NCBI RefSeq assembly: GCF_002257565.1
Contig: NZ_CP022736.1
Coordinates: 4,464,001 to 4,528,000 of the forward strand
Direction: 5' to 3'
From: Herbaspirillum sp. meg3
Lineage (GTDB): Bacteria > Pseudomonadota > Gammaproteobacteria > Burkholderiales > Burkholderiaceae_D
DNA: 64,000 nucleotides
Shown here: positions 16,652 through 25,578 of the stretch, one piece after another
How the letters are laid out: the number at the start of each line of letters is the position of its first letter
Numbering within the stretch: the stretch's first letter is position 1
Position numbers and translations under genes: made by a program
The notes under the pieces: model-generated
What the model was told of the DNA's origin: nothing
The model's input: only the letters and a program-made list of their open reading frames with translations
Database searches by the model: none

Positions 16652-18280
16652 ATGACCCTGGTTCCATTCAGCCGTATCAGCAGCCTGCGTTCACTCATCA
16701 TTGATGACATGCCCACCATGCGCCAAAATATTCGCATGCACTTGGGACAACTTGGCATCACAAAAGTCGACCAGGCCGGCACGCCCGATGAAGCGATCCG
16801 CTTCGTGGAGGCGGCTGCCTACGACCTGATCGTTTGCGACTACAACCTGAACAAGGAAACCAACGGTCAGCAGCTGCTCGAATTTTTCCGCACTCAACAC
16901 ATGCTGCCGCCGACCACCATGTTCATCATGGTGACGGCGGAAAGCGGCTATAACCTGGTCGCCAGCGCGGCGGAGTTCCAGCCCGACGCCTACATGCTCA
17001 AGCCGCTGACAGCCTCCAAGCTGGCTGAGCGTATTGACCGCCTGCTGGAAAAGCAAAACGCCCTGCTGCCAATCAATGAAAAGCTCAAGCGCAAGGATCA
17101 GGCCGGCGCCATCATCGAATGCGACAACGTACTGAAGGTCGCGCCAAAGTGGATTGTTGATATCCTCAAGACCAAGGGCAGCTTGCTGATCGAGTTGCGC
17201 CGCATCGAAGAAGCGCGCGCGGTCTATGCGCAAGCGCTGGAAATGCGTGACGATCTGGTCTGGGCCAAGGTTGGCATGGCGCGCTGCAATATCGTTGCCG
17301 GCCAGTTGGACGACGCCAAGGTATTGGTGCAAGACGTGCTGGCACAAAACTCCCAATACATCGAAGCCTACGATCTGCTGGCGCAAATCGAAGAAGCCCA
17401 AGGCAATCAGAGCGAAGCGCTGGATGCTTTGTCGCGCTCGTCAGAAATCATTCCCTCCGCACGCCGCAGCCGCCTGGTCGGCGACGCCGCTTATCGCGTA
17501 GGCGATCTGGAACAGGCCAAGGAAGCCTTCGACAGAGTCCTCAAGCACACCAAGGGTTCGCTGACGGCCCAACCGAGCGATCTGCTGACGCTGGCGCAGG
17601 TACACGTCGACACCGGCGACGCGGACGCAGCGCTGCAGCTGTTGTCGAGTGCACCGAAACGTTATGCCGAGTCCAAAATGTTCACCTCCGCGCAATCGGC
17701 GGTCGCTGCGCAGGCTCACTACCAACTGGGGGATACGATTTCCGCGGAGAGAGCGTTTGAAGCTGCCATGAACAGTGCCGGTGGCGTGCCCTCCGAAATG
17801 GCGACGCTGGCCCTGGCGCGCGCGGCGTTCGCAATTGGCCGTGACGATGAAGGCGCCGAACTGATTTCCAAGGCCGTCAAATCCGATCATGAAAACAAAA
17901 CACTGCAGGCGCTGGCCCGCAAGGTACTGATCGACAGCGGCCGCGAAAGCATGGCCGACGAGCTGGTCGACGGCGCCGTCAAACAGTGCATGACCATCAT
18001 CTCGGAAGCCAATGCCCTCATGCGCAGCGCCAAGCCGGACGAGTCGCTGGCCAAGCTGGAAGAAGCGTTGCACAGCATGCCGGAAAACACCGGCGTTCTG
18101 ATGGCAGCCGCCCAGCTGCATCTGCTGTGGATGAGCCAGCGCGGCATCAATCAGGAATACGTCAAGCGCGTCAACCGTTACCTCAACACACTCGATCGTC
18201 TGATACCGGGGAACGACCGTGTCAGCAAGATGCATAAATTCTTACGCGAAGCGGTAGCAAAAGCCGCTCAGAAAAGCTGA
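16652..18280 (+). CDS. Receiver domain protein with TPR repeats
   Basis: 542-residue two-part cytosolic protein. Residues 12-130 form a CheY-like receiver with all key residues in place: Asp18-Asp19, phospho-acceptor Asp63 (VCDYNL), Thr95 (MVTAES) and Lys117 (MLKPLT). The remaining 400 residues are helical TPR-type repeats, e.g. AIIECDNVLKVAPKW and EALDALSRSSEIIP, which usually bind proteins. There is no DNA-binding or enzyme output, so phosphorylation probably changes a protein interaction. No ribosome site is evident before the ATG. A histidine kinase gene begins two bases after its stop, so the two are presumably partners. Confidence 0.88.
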   Translation: MTLVPFSRISSLRSLIIDDMPTMRQNIRMHLGQLGITKVDQAGTPDEAIRFVEAAAYDLIVCDYNLNKETNGQQLLEFFRTQHMLPPTTMFIMVTAESGYNLVASAAEFQPDAYMLKPLTASKLAERIDRLLEKQNALLPINEKLKRKDQAGAIIECDNVLKVAPKWIVDILKTKGSLLIELRRIEEARAVYAQALEMRDDLVWAKVGMARCNIVAGQLDDAKVLVQDVLAQNSQYIEAYDLLAQIEEAQGNQSEALDALSRSSEIIPSARRSRLVGDAAYRVGDLEQAKEAFDRVLKHTKGSLTAQPSDLLTLAQVHVDTGDADAALQLLSSAPKRYAESKMFTSAQSAVAAQAHYQLGDTISAERAFEAAMNSAGGVPSEMATLALARAAFAIGRDDEGAELISKAVKSDHENKTLQALARKVLIDSGRESMADELVDGAVKQCMTIISEANALMRSAKPDESLAKLEEALHSMPENTGVLMAAAQLHLLWMSQRGINQEYVKRVNRYLNTLDRLIPGNDRVSKMHKFLREAVAKAAQKS

Positions 18281-18282
18281 AC

Positions 18283-18888
18283 ATGGATCCGAAACTAGCA
18301 GCGATCATTGTCCACGACATCAAAAACTCACTCGGCGTTCTCGAAGGCCAGCTGCGCGCACTGGCTGACGGCTCCAGCGACGAACGCACCGGCCAGGCGC
18401 ACACAACCTGCCTGACATTGCAGGACAAACTGATCGGCTTTCTCACGCTGTACAAGGCGTCATCACAGGGCCTGACAGCCCAGGTGGAGGCACTGTCGCC
18501 GCAAGATTTCCTGGAAGGATTGCTGCGTCATCTGACCATCAATCAGACCGGCCTGAATGTCGTCATCAATCAGGAAGGCATGCCGCTGGTTGCCTTCTTC
18601 GACGAAAATCTCGTCGGCCTGGCGCTCGAAGCTGCGCTCCAGAACGCTACACGTTTTGCGCGCACCCGGATTGAACTCGGCTGCCATAAAGACGGCAGCG
18701 GCGTGGTGTTCAGCGTGCGCGATGACGGTCCCGGCATCGGCACGCACGAAGCAAAACCATCCACCGGACTCGGCATGGATTTATGCAAAGCCATCGCCAG
18801 CGCGCATCACAAAGGCGACAAAAAAGGCGAAGCCCTGCTCGCCAATCATCCTGATGGCGGCGCCCAGTTCGAACTACGATTGCCATGA
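18283..18888 (+). CDS. Minimal cytosolic sensor histidine kinase
   Basis: 201-residue histidine kinase with no sensor, membrane or HAMP region. The H-box is at the very N-terminus (VHDIKNSLG, His11), the N-box is ALEAALQNATRF (Asn121), the G1 box is DDGPGIG (147-153) and the G2 box is TGLGMDL (161-167). All ATP-binding motifs look intact. Spacing of two bases from the receiver-TPR gene strongly suggests that its target is that receiver. The signal must come through a partner protein or metabolite, because no input domain is present. It could also act as a phosphatase. Confidence 0.88.
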   Translation: MDPKLAAIIVHDIKNSLGVLEGQLRALADGSSDERTGQAHTTCLTLQDKLIGFLTLYKASSQGLTAQVEALSPQDFLEGLLRHLTINQTGLNVVINQEGMPLVAFFDENLVGLALEAALQNATRFARTRIELGCHKDGSGVVFSVRDDGPGIGTHEAKPSTGLGMDLCKAIASAHHKGDKKGEALLANHPDGGAQFELRLP

Positions 18889-19111
18889 CCCACGATCTGG
18901 TCGGCGCCAGCGTGTGCCGGCTCGATCTCCTGCTTCGTCCAATACCCCTGCAGTACATGCGCTGAGCAAATAAGCAAGCGCGAAAAAAATCGTTCTTTTC
19001 CTCAGACTTCATCCGTAGAGTCGGTCTCAACGTGTCCGCAGTTTTCTGCCAATTGAATTTCAGTTGTCCCTCAATTGCCAGCCGGATTCGATCAAAAAGG
19101 GAAAAAACAAC

Positions 19112-20089
19112 ATGGAACGCCGTCGCCTGCTCCAGGCCATCGCTCTGCTGAGCGCTACCGGCACTGCAAGCTTTGCATTGCCCGCATTTGCACAAAGCGC
19201 CAAAACCACGCCGCTGCGTATCGGCTATCAGAAATCCTCCACCCTGCTCACCATCATCAAGACTAACGGTACGCTGGAGAAATTGCTGGCGCCGCTCAAC
19301 GTCAAAATCAGCTGGCATGAGTTTTCCAGCGGTCTGCCCTTGCTCGAAGCGCTCAATGTCGGCGGGGTGGATCTCAGTGCCGATGTGGCCGATACCGTGC
19401 CGGTATTTGCACAGGCTGCAGGCGCAAAATTGACCTATGTTGCGCAGGAAGCGCCTTCGCCATCGGCACAAGCCATCATCGTGCGTGCCGATTCGCCGAT
19501 CAAAACAGTCGCCGATCTCAAGCGCAAGAAGATTGCCGTCACAAAAGCGGCAGGCGTTCATTACCTGCTGATTGCCACACTCGAAAAAGCGGGCCTGAAG
19601 TTCAGTGATATTGAGGTTGCGTATCTCACCCCGGCCGACGGCCGTGCTGCATTTGAACGTGGCAGCGTGGACGCCTGGGTCACCTGGGATCCCTTCCTTG
19701 CAGGTGTGCAGAAGCAGACACAAGTGCGCGTACTTTCCGATGGCCGCAACGTCGCTGATTATCAGCGTTATTACCTGGCATCGACGCCTTTTGCCGACGC
19801 ACATCCTGACGTGCTGGCAATCGTATTCAATGAACTGAAGAAAACTGGATTATGGGTACGCCAAAATCCGAAGGAAGCGGCTACCTTCCTTGCCCCGCTC
19901 TGGGGTCTGGACGCGCCGACCATTGAATTGGCCAATAGCCGCCGCAGCTACGACGTACGGACGGTAGTGGTCAACGCGCTGGGCGAACAGCAACGTATCG
20001 CTGATACGTTTTTTGCTGCGGGCCTGCTGCCGAAGAAAGTCAATGCCACCGACGTGGCAATCTGGAAACCGGCCGCAGCAGCGACCTGA
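19112..20089 (+). CDS. SsuA-like periplasmic substrate-binding protein
   Basis: ABC-transporter solute-binding protein of the aliphatic sulfonate / NMT1 type. I start it at 19112 (MERRRLLQAIALLS), with AAGGGA upstream; the longer frame adds 16 unlikely residues. The signal peptide ends near FAQS and its RRRLLQ stretch could also serve the Tat pathway. Mature sequence shows LRIGYQKSSTLL, ADVADTVPVFAQAAG and RGSVDAWVTWDPF, which are typical of SsuA. The ligand is probably a sulfonate, sulfate ester or taurine-like compound, but this is family-level inference. No permease or ATPase gene is nearby, so it is an orphan in this window. Confidence 0.88.
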   Translation: MERRRLLQAIALLSATGTASFALPAFAQSAKTTPLRIGYQKSSTLLTIIKTNGTLEKLLAPLNVKISWHEFSSGLPLLEALNVGGVDLSADVADTVPVFAQAAGAKLTYVAQEAPSPSAQAIIVRADSPIKTVADLKRKKIAVTKAAGVHYLLIATLEKAGLKFSDIEVAYLTPADGRAAFERGSVDAWVTWDPFLAGVQKQTQVRVLSDGRNVADYQRYYLASTPFADAHPDVLAIVFNELKKTGLWVRQNPKEAATFLAPLWGLDAPTIELANSRRSYDVRTVVVNALGEQQRIADTFFAAGLLPKKVNATDVAIWKPAAAAT

Positions 20090-20439
20090 TCCACACAAAA
20101 AAAATGGACTGGCTCGATGCAACAACAGCAGCACTGGCGATCATTGCCGTACCGCTGGCATTGCGTTTTCCTCTGCGCGGAAAAGAGCAAGACGACATTC
20201 CGCCGTGTGATTGCACCGTCAAAGAGACAAGGGTCGCAACAAAAACCGCGAATCAGTTCCAAACGATTCCTCAGGAAGAAGAGCCGTCGCAAGAACGGCA
20301 ACCCGACAGGCTACCGCCCTCTCGTTTCGGTTCACGCTGACACACAAACGTCATGACAAGAATCGACAGCAATTGATTATCAGATCAATCCTGATCACCC
20401 ACTATCCATTTCACATTCATTGTCGGCTACCAATAACCA
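20090..20439. other. Intergenic region after SsuA-like gene
   Basis: 350 bases between two convergent genes. A 78-codon frame at 20104-20340 has one hydrophobic N-terminal stretch but no ribosome site and no recognisable family. A short inverted repeat ATTGAT / ATCAAT lies at 20372-20389. No convincing terminator is seen. Confidence 0.5.
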
Positions 20440-20862
20440 TCAGGCGAGGCTGGCACGCACGCTGATGTCGGCTTTCAGCACCTTTGACACCGGACAGCCT
20501 TTCTTCGCAGCATCGACCGCCTCGTCGAATTTGGCCTGATCCGGATTCTGCAATTTGGCTTTCACATCCAGCACGATCGCCGTGATGGAAAAACCATCCT
20601 CCACCTTCTCCAGCGTTAACGTTGCATTGGTGTCGATGCGTTCGACGCCAAGACCGGCCTTGCCCAGACGACTCGACAAGTCCATGGAAAAACAGCCTGC
20701 ATGCGCTGCCGCAATCAACTCCTCGGGATTGGTGCCGACGCCGTTTTCAAAACGTGTTGAAAACGAATACTGGGTTGCATCCAGCGTCTTGCTCTCCGTA
20801 GTCAATGAACCCTTACCGTCTCTCAGACTGCCGTTCCAGACGGCGGAAGCTTGTCGTTGCAT
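20440..20862 (-). CDS. OsmC family peroxiredoxin
   Basis: Thiol-dependent peroxidase that reduces organic hydroperoxides. The start at 20862 is set by AAGGAG six bases upstream and gives 140 residues. The two catalytic cysteines are present: HAGCFSM near residue 56 and KKGCPVSK near 122, and the family N-terminus AVWNGSLRDGKGSL is clear. By length and motifs it is closer to OsmC than to Ohr. It stands alone, with the terminator of the upstream gene 130 bases before its start. Confidence 0.93.
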   Translation of the reverse strand: MQRQASAVWNGSLRDGKGSLTTESKTLDATQYSFSTRFENGVGTNPEELIAAAHAGCFSMDLSSRLGKAGLGVERIDTNATLTLEKVEDGFSITAIVLDVKAKLQNPDQAKFDEAVDAAKKGCPVSKVLKADISVRASLA

Positions 20863-20994
20863 GGTGTTCTCCTTTTGCACAAAACACCATCATGCGGCCG
20901 TCGCCAACGATGCGGCATAGGACAAGCGCGCAACCGGACGTAAGAGTTGCGGAAGAAGGAAAAATAAGGGGAAATAAGAAAGCTAAACGAGCAT

Positions 20995-21026
20995 AAAAAA
21001 AGCCGCTCCGAAGAGCGGCTTTTCAG
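20995..21026 (-). terminator. Rho-independent terminator of the Tim44-domain gene
   Basis: Arms AGCCGCTC (21001-21008) and GAGCGGCT (21013-21020) with a four-base loop. Read on the minus strand it ends in seven T bases. It lies 35 bases after the Tim44-domain stop codon. Confidence 0.88.
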
Positions 21027-21060
21027 CTTGATCGGAGCGATCCGACCAGCGATCAACACA

Positions 21061-22017
21061 TTACGACAGTTGCTGAATACCAGCCAACACCCAGCCGCCG
21101 TTGCCGGAGACAGGTTTGGAGAGGTTCCAGATTTCGTTGAACTGCGTTGGCGACGAAGCTGGATCTTCCTTGATGAAACCAAAGAATTTCACGCTGGCCA
21201 GGTAGTCGTTGCCGACTGTTTCCACGCCCAGCATATCGGCATCCAGCGACACCACGTCGGTTTGGTTGGCCGACGCACCGCGTTCCTGCAATTGCAGCTT
21301 CAGTTCGCCGAACATTTCCGGCGTCGTGAATTCACGGATATCGTTGGCATCGCCCTTGTCCCAGGCAGCTTGCAGACGGATAAAGTAAGTCTTGGCATTG
21401 CGCACAAAACCAACCGTATCGAAGTCGGCAGGGATACCGTAAGACGACTGCTCCGCAGCCGCAGCACCCATGCCGACAGCAGTAGCACCGCTACCGAAAG
21501 AAGTGCCTTGCAGCGCCTTCGGTGGCTGTGCCGGTTCCAGCAAGGAACCGATCGCCGGTGTGGAATTGCCTTGGTCAGCACCAGGTGCCGAGCCCGACGC
21601 ATACGCCGGACGCTCGTTGCTGTTGCCTTCCGATTTGCGGCGGAACATGCGGTAGATGAACATCGCAGCGAACGCCAGCAAAGCTACCATCAAGATGGTG
21701 CTGATCATGCTGGCCATGGCGCCGCCGAGACCGAAGTGCGACAACAATGCGCCCAGACCCAGGCCCAGCAGCGCACCGCCGAGGATACCCTTCCATGGGC
21801 TAGGCTTCGGCGCAGCGGCAGCCGGTGCTGCTGCAGGCGCAGCAGGCTTGGCAGGCGCGGCCTGGTTCTGCTGCATCGGGCTTTGTGCCTGACGGCTGGC
21901 GCCCGACGACTGCTTGCCGAACGAGCCGCCGCCGCCGAGACGCTTGGCCTCGACGCTGCTTACGCCAATTGATAGGGTCATCGCAGCCACTATCAGCGCG
22001 ACAAATACTTTTTTCAT
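21061..22017 (-). CDS. Tim44-like domain membrane protein
   Basis: 318-residue protein with an N-terminal signal or anchor (MKKVFVALIVAAMTLSIGVSS), a Ser/Gln/Ala/Pro-rich linker, two adjacent hydrophobic segments (GILGGALLGLGLGALLSHF and MISTILMVALLAFAAMFIYR) and a C-terminal Tim44-like domain (from about residue 190, including FVRNAKTYFIRLQAAWDKGD and NEIWNLSKPV). Bacterial Tim44-domain proteins are membrane-associated and of uncertain function. AGGAG lies seven bases before the chosen ATG. A GATGCGA / TCGCATC inverted repeat at 22040-22059 lies just upstream and may be a control site. Confidence 0.9.
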   Translation of the reverse strand: MKKVFVALIVAAMTLSIGVSSVEAKRLGGGGSFGKQSSGASRQAQSPMQQNQAAPAKPAAPAAAPAAAAPKPSPWKGILGGALLGLGLGALLSHFGLGGAMASMISTILMVALLAFAAMFIYRMFRRKSEGNSNERPAYASGSAPGADQGNSTPAIGSLLEPAQPPKALQGTSFGSGATAVGMGAAAAEQSSYGIPADFDTVGFVRNAKTYFIRLQAAWDKGDANDIREFTTPEMFGELKLQLQERGASANQTDVVSLDADMLGVETVGNDYLASVKFFGFIKEDPASSPTQFNEIWNLSKPVSGNGGWVLAGIQQLS

Positions 22018-22239
22018 GCTATCTCCTGAGATGGAATGTGATGCGAAGGCGGTCGCATCGGCCGTAAAGCAATAAAAACCGGTAGTAAAACAACCCGGGT
22101 CAAGGCATCGGATCAGATGCAGCAGGTGCGACGAACACGACGCAAACAATCACCAAACGAAATGAAGAAGACGCGTGCCGTCAGCTATCGCCGCACTGCG
22201 GACGAAGACCGGGAATTGCCGCGAACGGCAAGAAGGGAA

Positions 22240-22668
22240 TCAGACCCGCGGCGGACGGCCGGCGGGAGGGAGGAAAGGAGGTTGACGTGCGTCGTCGCTA
22301 CGCAGCGCCGGCGCCAATGTGGCCGAATCAACGATAAAAGCCAGTGTCGGATTGAGCACGGTTTCGTCGCCGACACCGGCGTGATTGGAAAAATCTTCAC
22401 TATCCGCATACGACGTATCGTCGTCACGGTCGGCTTGGCTGGTTTGATCAATCTGATCGGACTGGCCAGCCAGAATTTGCTGATCGTCGGCAGCGGTCTG
22501 GCCAGCGCCGGCGACTTCTGTCAGCAAACGCTGCATTTCCAGCATTTGCTGTTGCTGCACCTGAAATTCCAGCGCGGCAGAGTCAATGCCGGTCTTGTAC
22601 GTCAGCATCCCTGCAAATACTTGCATGGGCAGCAGACAGATCAACAAGAGGGCAAACAGACGCTTCAT
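22240..22668 (-). CDS. Small secreted protein, function unknown
   Basis: 142-residue protein with a clear signal peptide (MKRLFALLLICLLPMQVFA, cleavage after Ala-Gly). The mature part has a short Gln-rich helix (EFQVQQQQMLEMQRL), an acidic middle rich in Asp, Gln and Ser, and a proline-rich C-terminus (QPPFLPPAGRPPRV). There are no mature cysteines. The layout recalls CzcI / DUF2946-like small periplasmic proteins but I cannot assign it. It is divergent from the two-component-symporter operon with 240 bases between starts, so it could be coregulated with it. Confidence 0.6.
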   Translation of the reverse strand: MKRLFALLLICLLPMQVFAGMLTYKTGIDSAALEFQVQQQQMLEMQRLLTEVAGAGQTAADDQQILAGQSDQIDQTSQADRDDDTSYADSEDFSNHAGVGDETVLNPTLAFIVDSATLAPALRSDDARQPPFLPPAGRPPRV

Positions 22669-22908
22669 TGAGGTTTTCAGACTATTAACAGGAAAATTAT
22701 ACCAAGAGTCAGGTCAGATGCGGGCATTACGCTGACTTATCAAGGGCTTAGTCAAAAAAACCAAAGTAAATCGCCGAGGCTTGTTTTAGCGCAAAACCAG
22801 TACGATTATGCGTTGCAATGACCTTCGATTTAGTAGAATATGCAGAAAAAGTATTGCAGTATTCTTATAAAACACGAGACAACGCCGCATACTCCTGCGG
22901 ATCTAACC

Positions 22909-23625
22909 ATGCGTATCCTGCTTGCAGAAGATGACAGTGTTCTGGCCGATGGGTTGACGCGCTCGCTGCGTCATTCCGGTTATGCGGCGGATTGCGTCAA
23001 GAATGGTGTGGAAGCTGATTCCGCCTTGTCCACTCAAGATTTTGATTTGCTGATCCTGGATCTGGGCTTGCCCAAAATGTCCGGGCTGGAAGTATTGCGC
23101 CGCCTGCGCGCGCGCAACTCCCGGCTGCCGGTGCTGATCCTCACCGCGGCCGACTCGGTCGAGCAACGCGTACAAGGCCTCGATCTGGGCGCCGATGATT
23201 ACATGGCCAAGCCGTTTGCCTTGTCCGAGCTGGAAGCGCGCGTGCGCGCCCTGACCCGGCGTGGCGCCGGCGGCGGACCAACGGTGATCAAACATGGTTC
23301 GCTCAGTTACGACCAGGTCGGCCGCATCGCCTACATCGGCGAACAAATGCTCGATCTTTCTGCACGCGAACTGGGCCTGCTCGAAGTATTATTGCAGCGT
23401 ACCGGGCGGCTGGTTTCCAAAGAACAGCTGGTGGATCATCTATGCGAATGGGGCGAGGAAGTCAGCAATAATGCGATCGAAGTCTATGTCCACCGTCTGC
23501 GCAAGAAAATCGAAGTCGGCGGCATCCGCATTGCGACGGTGCGCGGACTGGGCTATTGCCTCGAAAAACTACCCGACTCGATCGCCAGCACCAGCACCGG
23601 CACCGGCGTTGCCGCCAACGTCTGA
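22909..23625 (+). CDS. OmpR/TctD-family response regulator
   Basis: DNA-binding two-component regulator of 238 residues. I start at 22909 (MRILLAEDDSVLADGL). Receiver: acidic pair Glu-Asp-Asp near 7-9, phospho-Asp in LLILDLGLPK near residue 51, and the Lys in MAKPFALSELE. The C-terminal winged helix has the typical RELGLLEVLLQRTGRLVSKEQL and VYVHRLRKKIE segments. It resembles TctD/QseB regulators. The sensor kinase gene follows 71 bases later and the symporter genes follow that, so it most likely controls the symporter. Confidence 0.94.
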   Translation: MRILLAEDDSVLADGLTRSLRHSGYAADCVKNGVEADSALSTQDFDLLILDLGLPKMSGLEVLRRLRARNSRLPVLILTAADSVEQRVQGLDLGADDYMAKPFALSELEARVRALTRRGAGGGPTVIKHGSLSYDQVGRIAYIGEQMLDLSARELGLLEVLLQRTGRLVSKEQLVDHLCEWGEEVSNNAIEVYVHRLRKKIEVGGIRIATVRGLGYCLEKLPDSIASTSTGTGVAANV

Positions 23626-23696
23626 GACTCTTTTTTACTTTTCTCCATTGAACGTCCTTTGCACGGCTTGTGCCGGCACGCCTGCAGGTGAAATGC

Positions 23697-25259
23697 ATGC
23701 CTGACGTACGCGACGCCGCCGCCGGCGCGACTTCGCCACCACCTGCCTCCGCCAAAGGCAAGCGCCGTGCCGCCATCGCCACGCAACCGGAAGAACGCAT
23801 TCAACGCTCACTGTTCGGTGAAATTCTCGACTGGATGCTGGCGCCACTGTTGCTGTTGTGGCCGATGAGTATCGCCATCACTTACCTGATCGCCCAATCC
23901 ATCGCCAACCAGCCGTTCGACCGTGCCCTCGAAGACAGCGTCACGGTACTCGCGCAACAGGTCTCTGAAGTCAACGGCAAGACCGTCGCACGTTTGCCGG
24001 TATCGGCGCGCGATCTGCTGCGTGCCGACGACATCGACAACATCTACTTCCAGATCACCAGCCCGCGCGGCGAGTTCGTCGAGGGGGATCGCGACATGCC
24101 GCTGCCGCCGACCGATGACGACAAGCTGAGTATCGGCACGGTGATGTTTCGCAACGACATCCTGCATGGCAACGACGTCCGCATCGCTTATACGCAGGTC
24201 GACCTGCGCCGCACGTCCGAGCAACGCGCAGCCTCGTCAAAAGAGCCGCGCCTGGCGACAGTGCAAGTCGGGGAGACGCTGGAAAAGCGTGCGCAGCTCG
24301 CCAACGAAATCATCAAGGGTGTGATCCTGCCGCAATTCGTCATCCTGCCGGTGGCGCTGGCGCTGGTATGGTTTGCGCTGTCGCGCGGTCTGTCTCCGCT
24401 GTCCGAATTGCAGCAGCGTATCCGTGCACGGCGCCCTGACGATCTCAGCCCCATCGACTCCGGCCAGGTGCCGGAAGAAATCTCGCCGCTGGTGCGTTCA
24501 CTCAACGACATGTTGGCGCGGCTGTCGCAAACCATCGCGCTGCAAAAACGTTTCATCGCCGATGCCGCACATCAGATGAAGACACCGCTGGCCGGCATGC
24601 GCATGCAATCCGAACTTGCGCTGCGCCAGACGGATCAGGCCGATGTCCACCGTTCGCTGGAACAACTCGCCAAAAGCTCTGAGTCCGCGACGCGGCTGGT
24701 CAATCAGTTGCTGTCGCTGGCGCGCGCCGAAAATCAAACGCCCGAGACGTCGCCCTTCCAGCCGCTGGAATTGTCCGAACTGGCACGCACGGTGGTGCAG
24801 GATTGGGTACCGATGTCGTTCACGCAACGCATCGATCTGGGTTTTGAGCAGCCCGGCCATCCGATCATGATTTCCGGCAATCCGATCATGCTGCGCGAAC
24901 TGCTCAACAACCTGCTCGACAATGCGCTGCACTACACGCCTGCGTTAGGCAGCGTGACGGTACGCGCGCGCGACGACGACGAAAGCGGTCTGGCCTTCCT
25001 CGAAGTGGAAGACACCGGCCCTGGCATCGCACCGGCTGAGCGCAAGCACGTATTCGAACGCTTCTATCGCATCCTAGGTACGCACGCAGCAGGCAGCGGA
25101 CTGGGACTGGCGATCGTGCGTGAGATTGCGCTGCAGCACGATGCCACGGTAGAGATTCACAACAATCCGCGCAGCCAGGATCCGAAGGCGCCGGGCTGTC
25201 TGTTCCGCGTGGTCTTGCGCATGACCCCGCGCCAGGCTTTCATTGACGACATCGGCTGA
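23697..25259 (+). CDS. TctE-like sensor histidine kinase
   Basis: 520-residue inner-membrane kinase. Residues 1-40 are an Ala/Pro-rich cytoplasmic tail; the first membrane segment is near 48-70, a periplasmic domain follows, and the second membrane segment is near 217-237. HisKA has RFIADAAHQMKTPLAGMR, the catalytic domain has NNLLDNALHYTP, EDTGPGI and GSGLGLAIV. The periplasmic part resembles the 2CSK_N domain of TctE-type sensors that detect carboxylates, which suits the symporter genes downstream. The ATG at 23697 is chosen over 23670 because CAGGTGA precedes it. Its stop lies one base before the next start. Confidence 0.93.
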   Translation: MPDVRDAAAGATSPPPASAKGKRRAAIATQPEERIQRSLFGEILDWMLAPLLLLWPMSIAITYLIAQSIANQPFDRALEDSVTVLAQQVSEVNGKTVARLPVSARDLLRADDIDNIYFQITSPRGEFVEGDRDMPLPPTDDDKLSIGTVMFRNDILHGNDVRIAYTQVDLRRTSEQRAASSKEPRLATVQVGETLEKRAQLANEIIKGVILPQFVILPVALALVWFALSRGLSPLSELQQRIRARRPDDLSPIDSGQVPEEISPLVRSLNDMLARLSQTIALQKRFIADAAHQMKTPLAGMRMQSELALRQTDQADVHRSLEQLAKSSESATRLVNQLLSLARAENQTPETSPFQPLELSELARTVVQDWVPMSFTQRIDLGFEQPGHPIMISGNPIMLRELLNNLLDNALHYTPALGSVTVRARDDDESGLAFLEVEDTGPGIAPAERKHVFERFYRILGTHAAGSGLGLAIVREIALQHDATVEIHNNPRSQDPKAPGCLFRVVLRMTPRQAFIDDIG

Positions 25260-25260
25260 C

Positions 25261-25578
25261 ATGACTGAGAAGATCCCCTCCTCACCGCCCTCGGCGCCGG
25301 TCGCTTCTGCAGCGCCCATGACGCCGGCCGCCTATTGGGACAAGACACGCCGACTGACGCTGGCCCTGCTGGGTCTGTGGTTTGTGGTGACTTTCGTTGC
25401 CGTGTTTTTTGCACGTCAGCTGAACCGGGTCAATCTGTTCGGCTGGCCGCTGTCGTTTTATATGGCGGCGCAAGGCATCATGCTGGTCTATCTCGCCATC
25501 GTCGTGGTGTACACCATCCGGATGCGCCGCGCCGAGCGCCAGTTGCACCTTCACAGCGAGCAGATGCATGGAGACTAA
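25261..25578 (+). CDS. Sodium:solute symporter small subunit (DUF4212)
   Basis: 105-residue two-helix membrane protein of the DUF4212 type, the small partner of VC_2705-type sodium:solute symporters. Segments are YWDKTRRLTLALLGLWFVV and FGWPLSFYMAAQGIMLVYLAI, followed by a charged tail (RMRRAERQLHLHSEQMHGD). It begins directly after the kinase stop and overlaps the large subunit by 11 bases, so it is translationally coupled on both sides. Confidence 0.92.
   Translation: MTEKIPSSPPSAPVASAAPMTPAAYWDKTRRLTLALLGLWFVVTFVAVFFARQLNRVNLFGWPLSFYMAAQGIMLVYLAIVVVYTIRMRRAERQLHLHSEQMHGD

Noticed and set aside
20104..20340. 78-codon frame with a hydrophobic N-terminus after the SsuA-like gene
   Set aside because: No ribosome site, no known family, and a mixed polar tail; kept only as a note in the gap entry.
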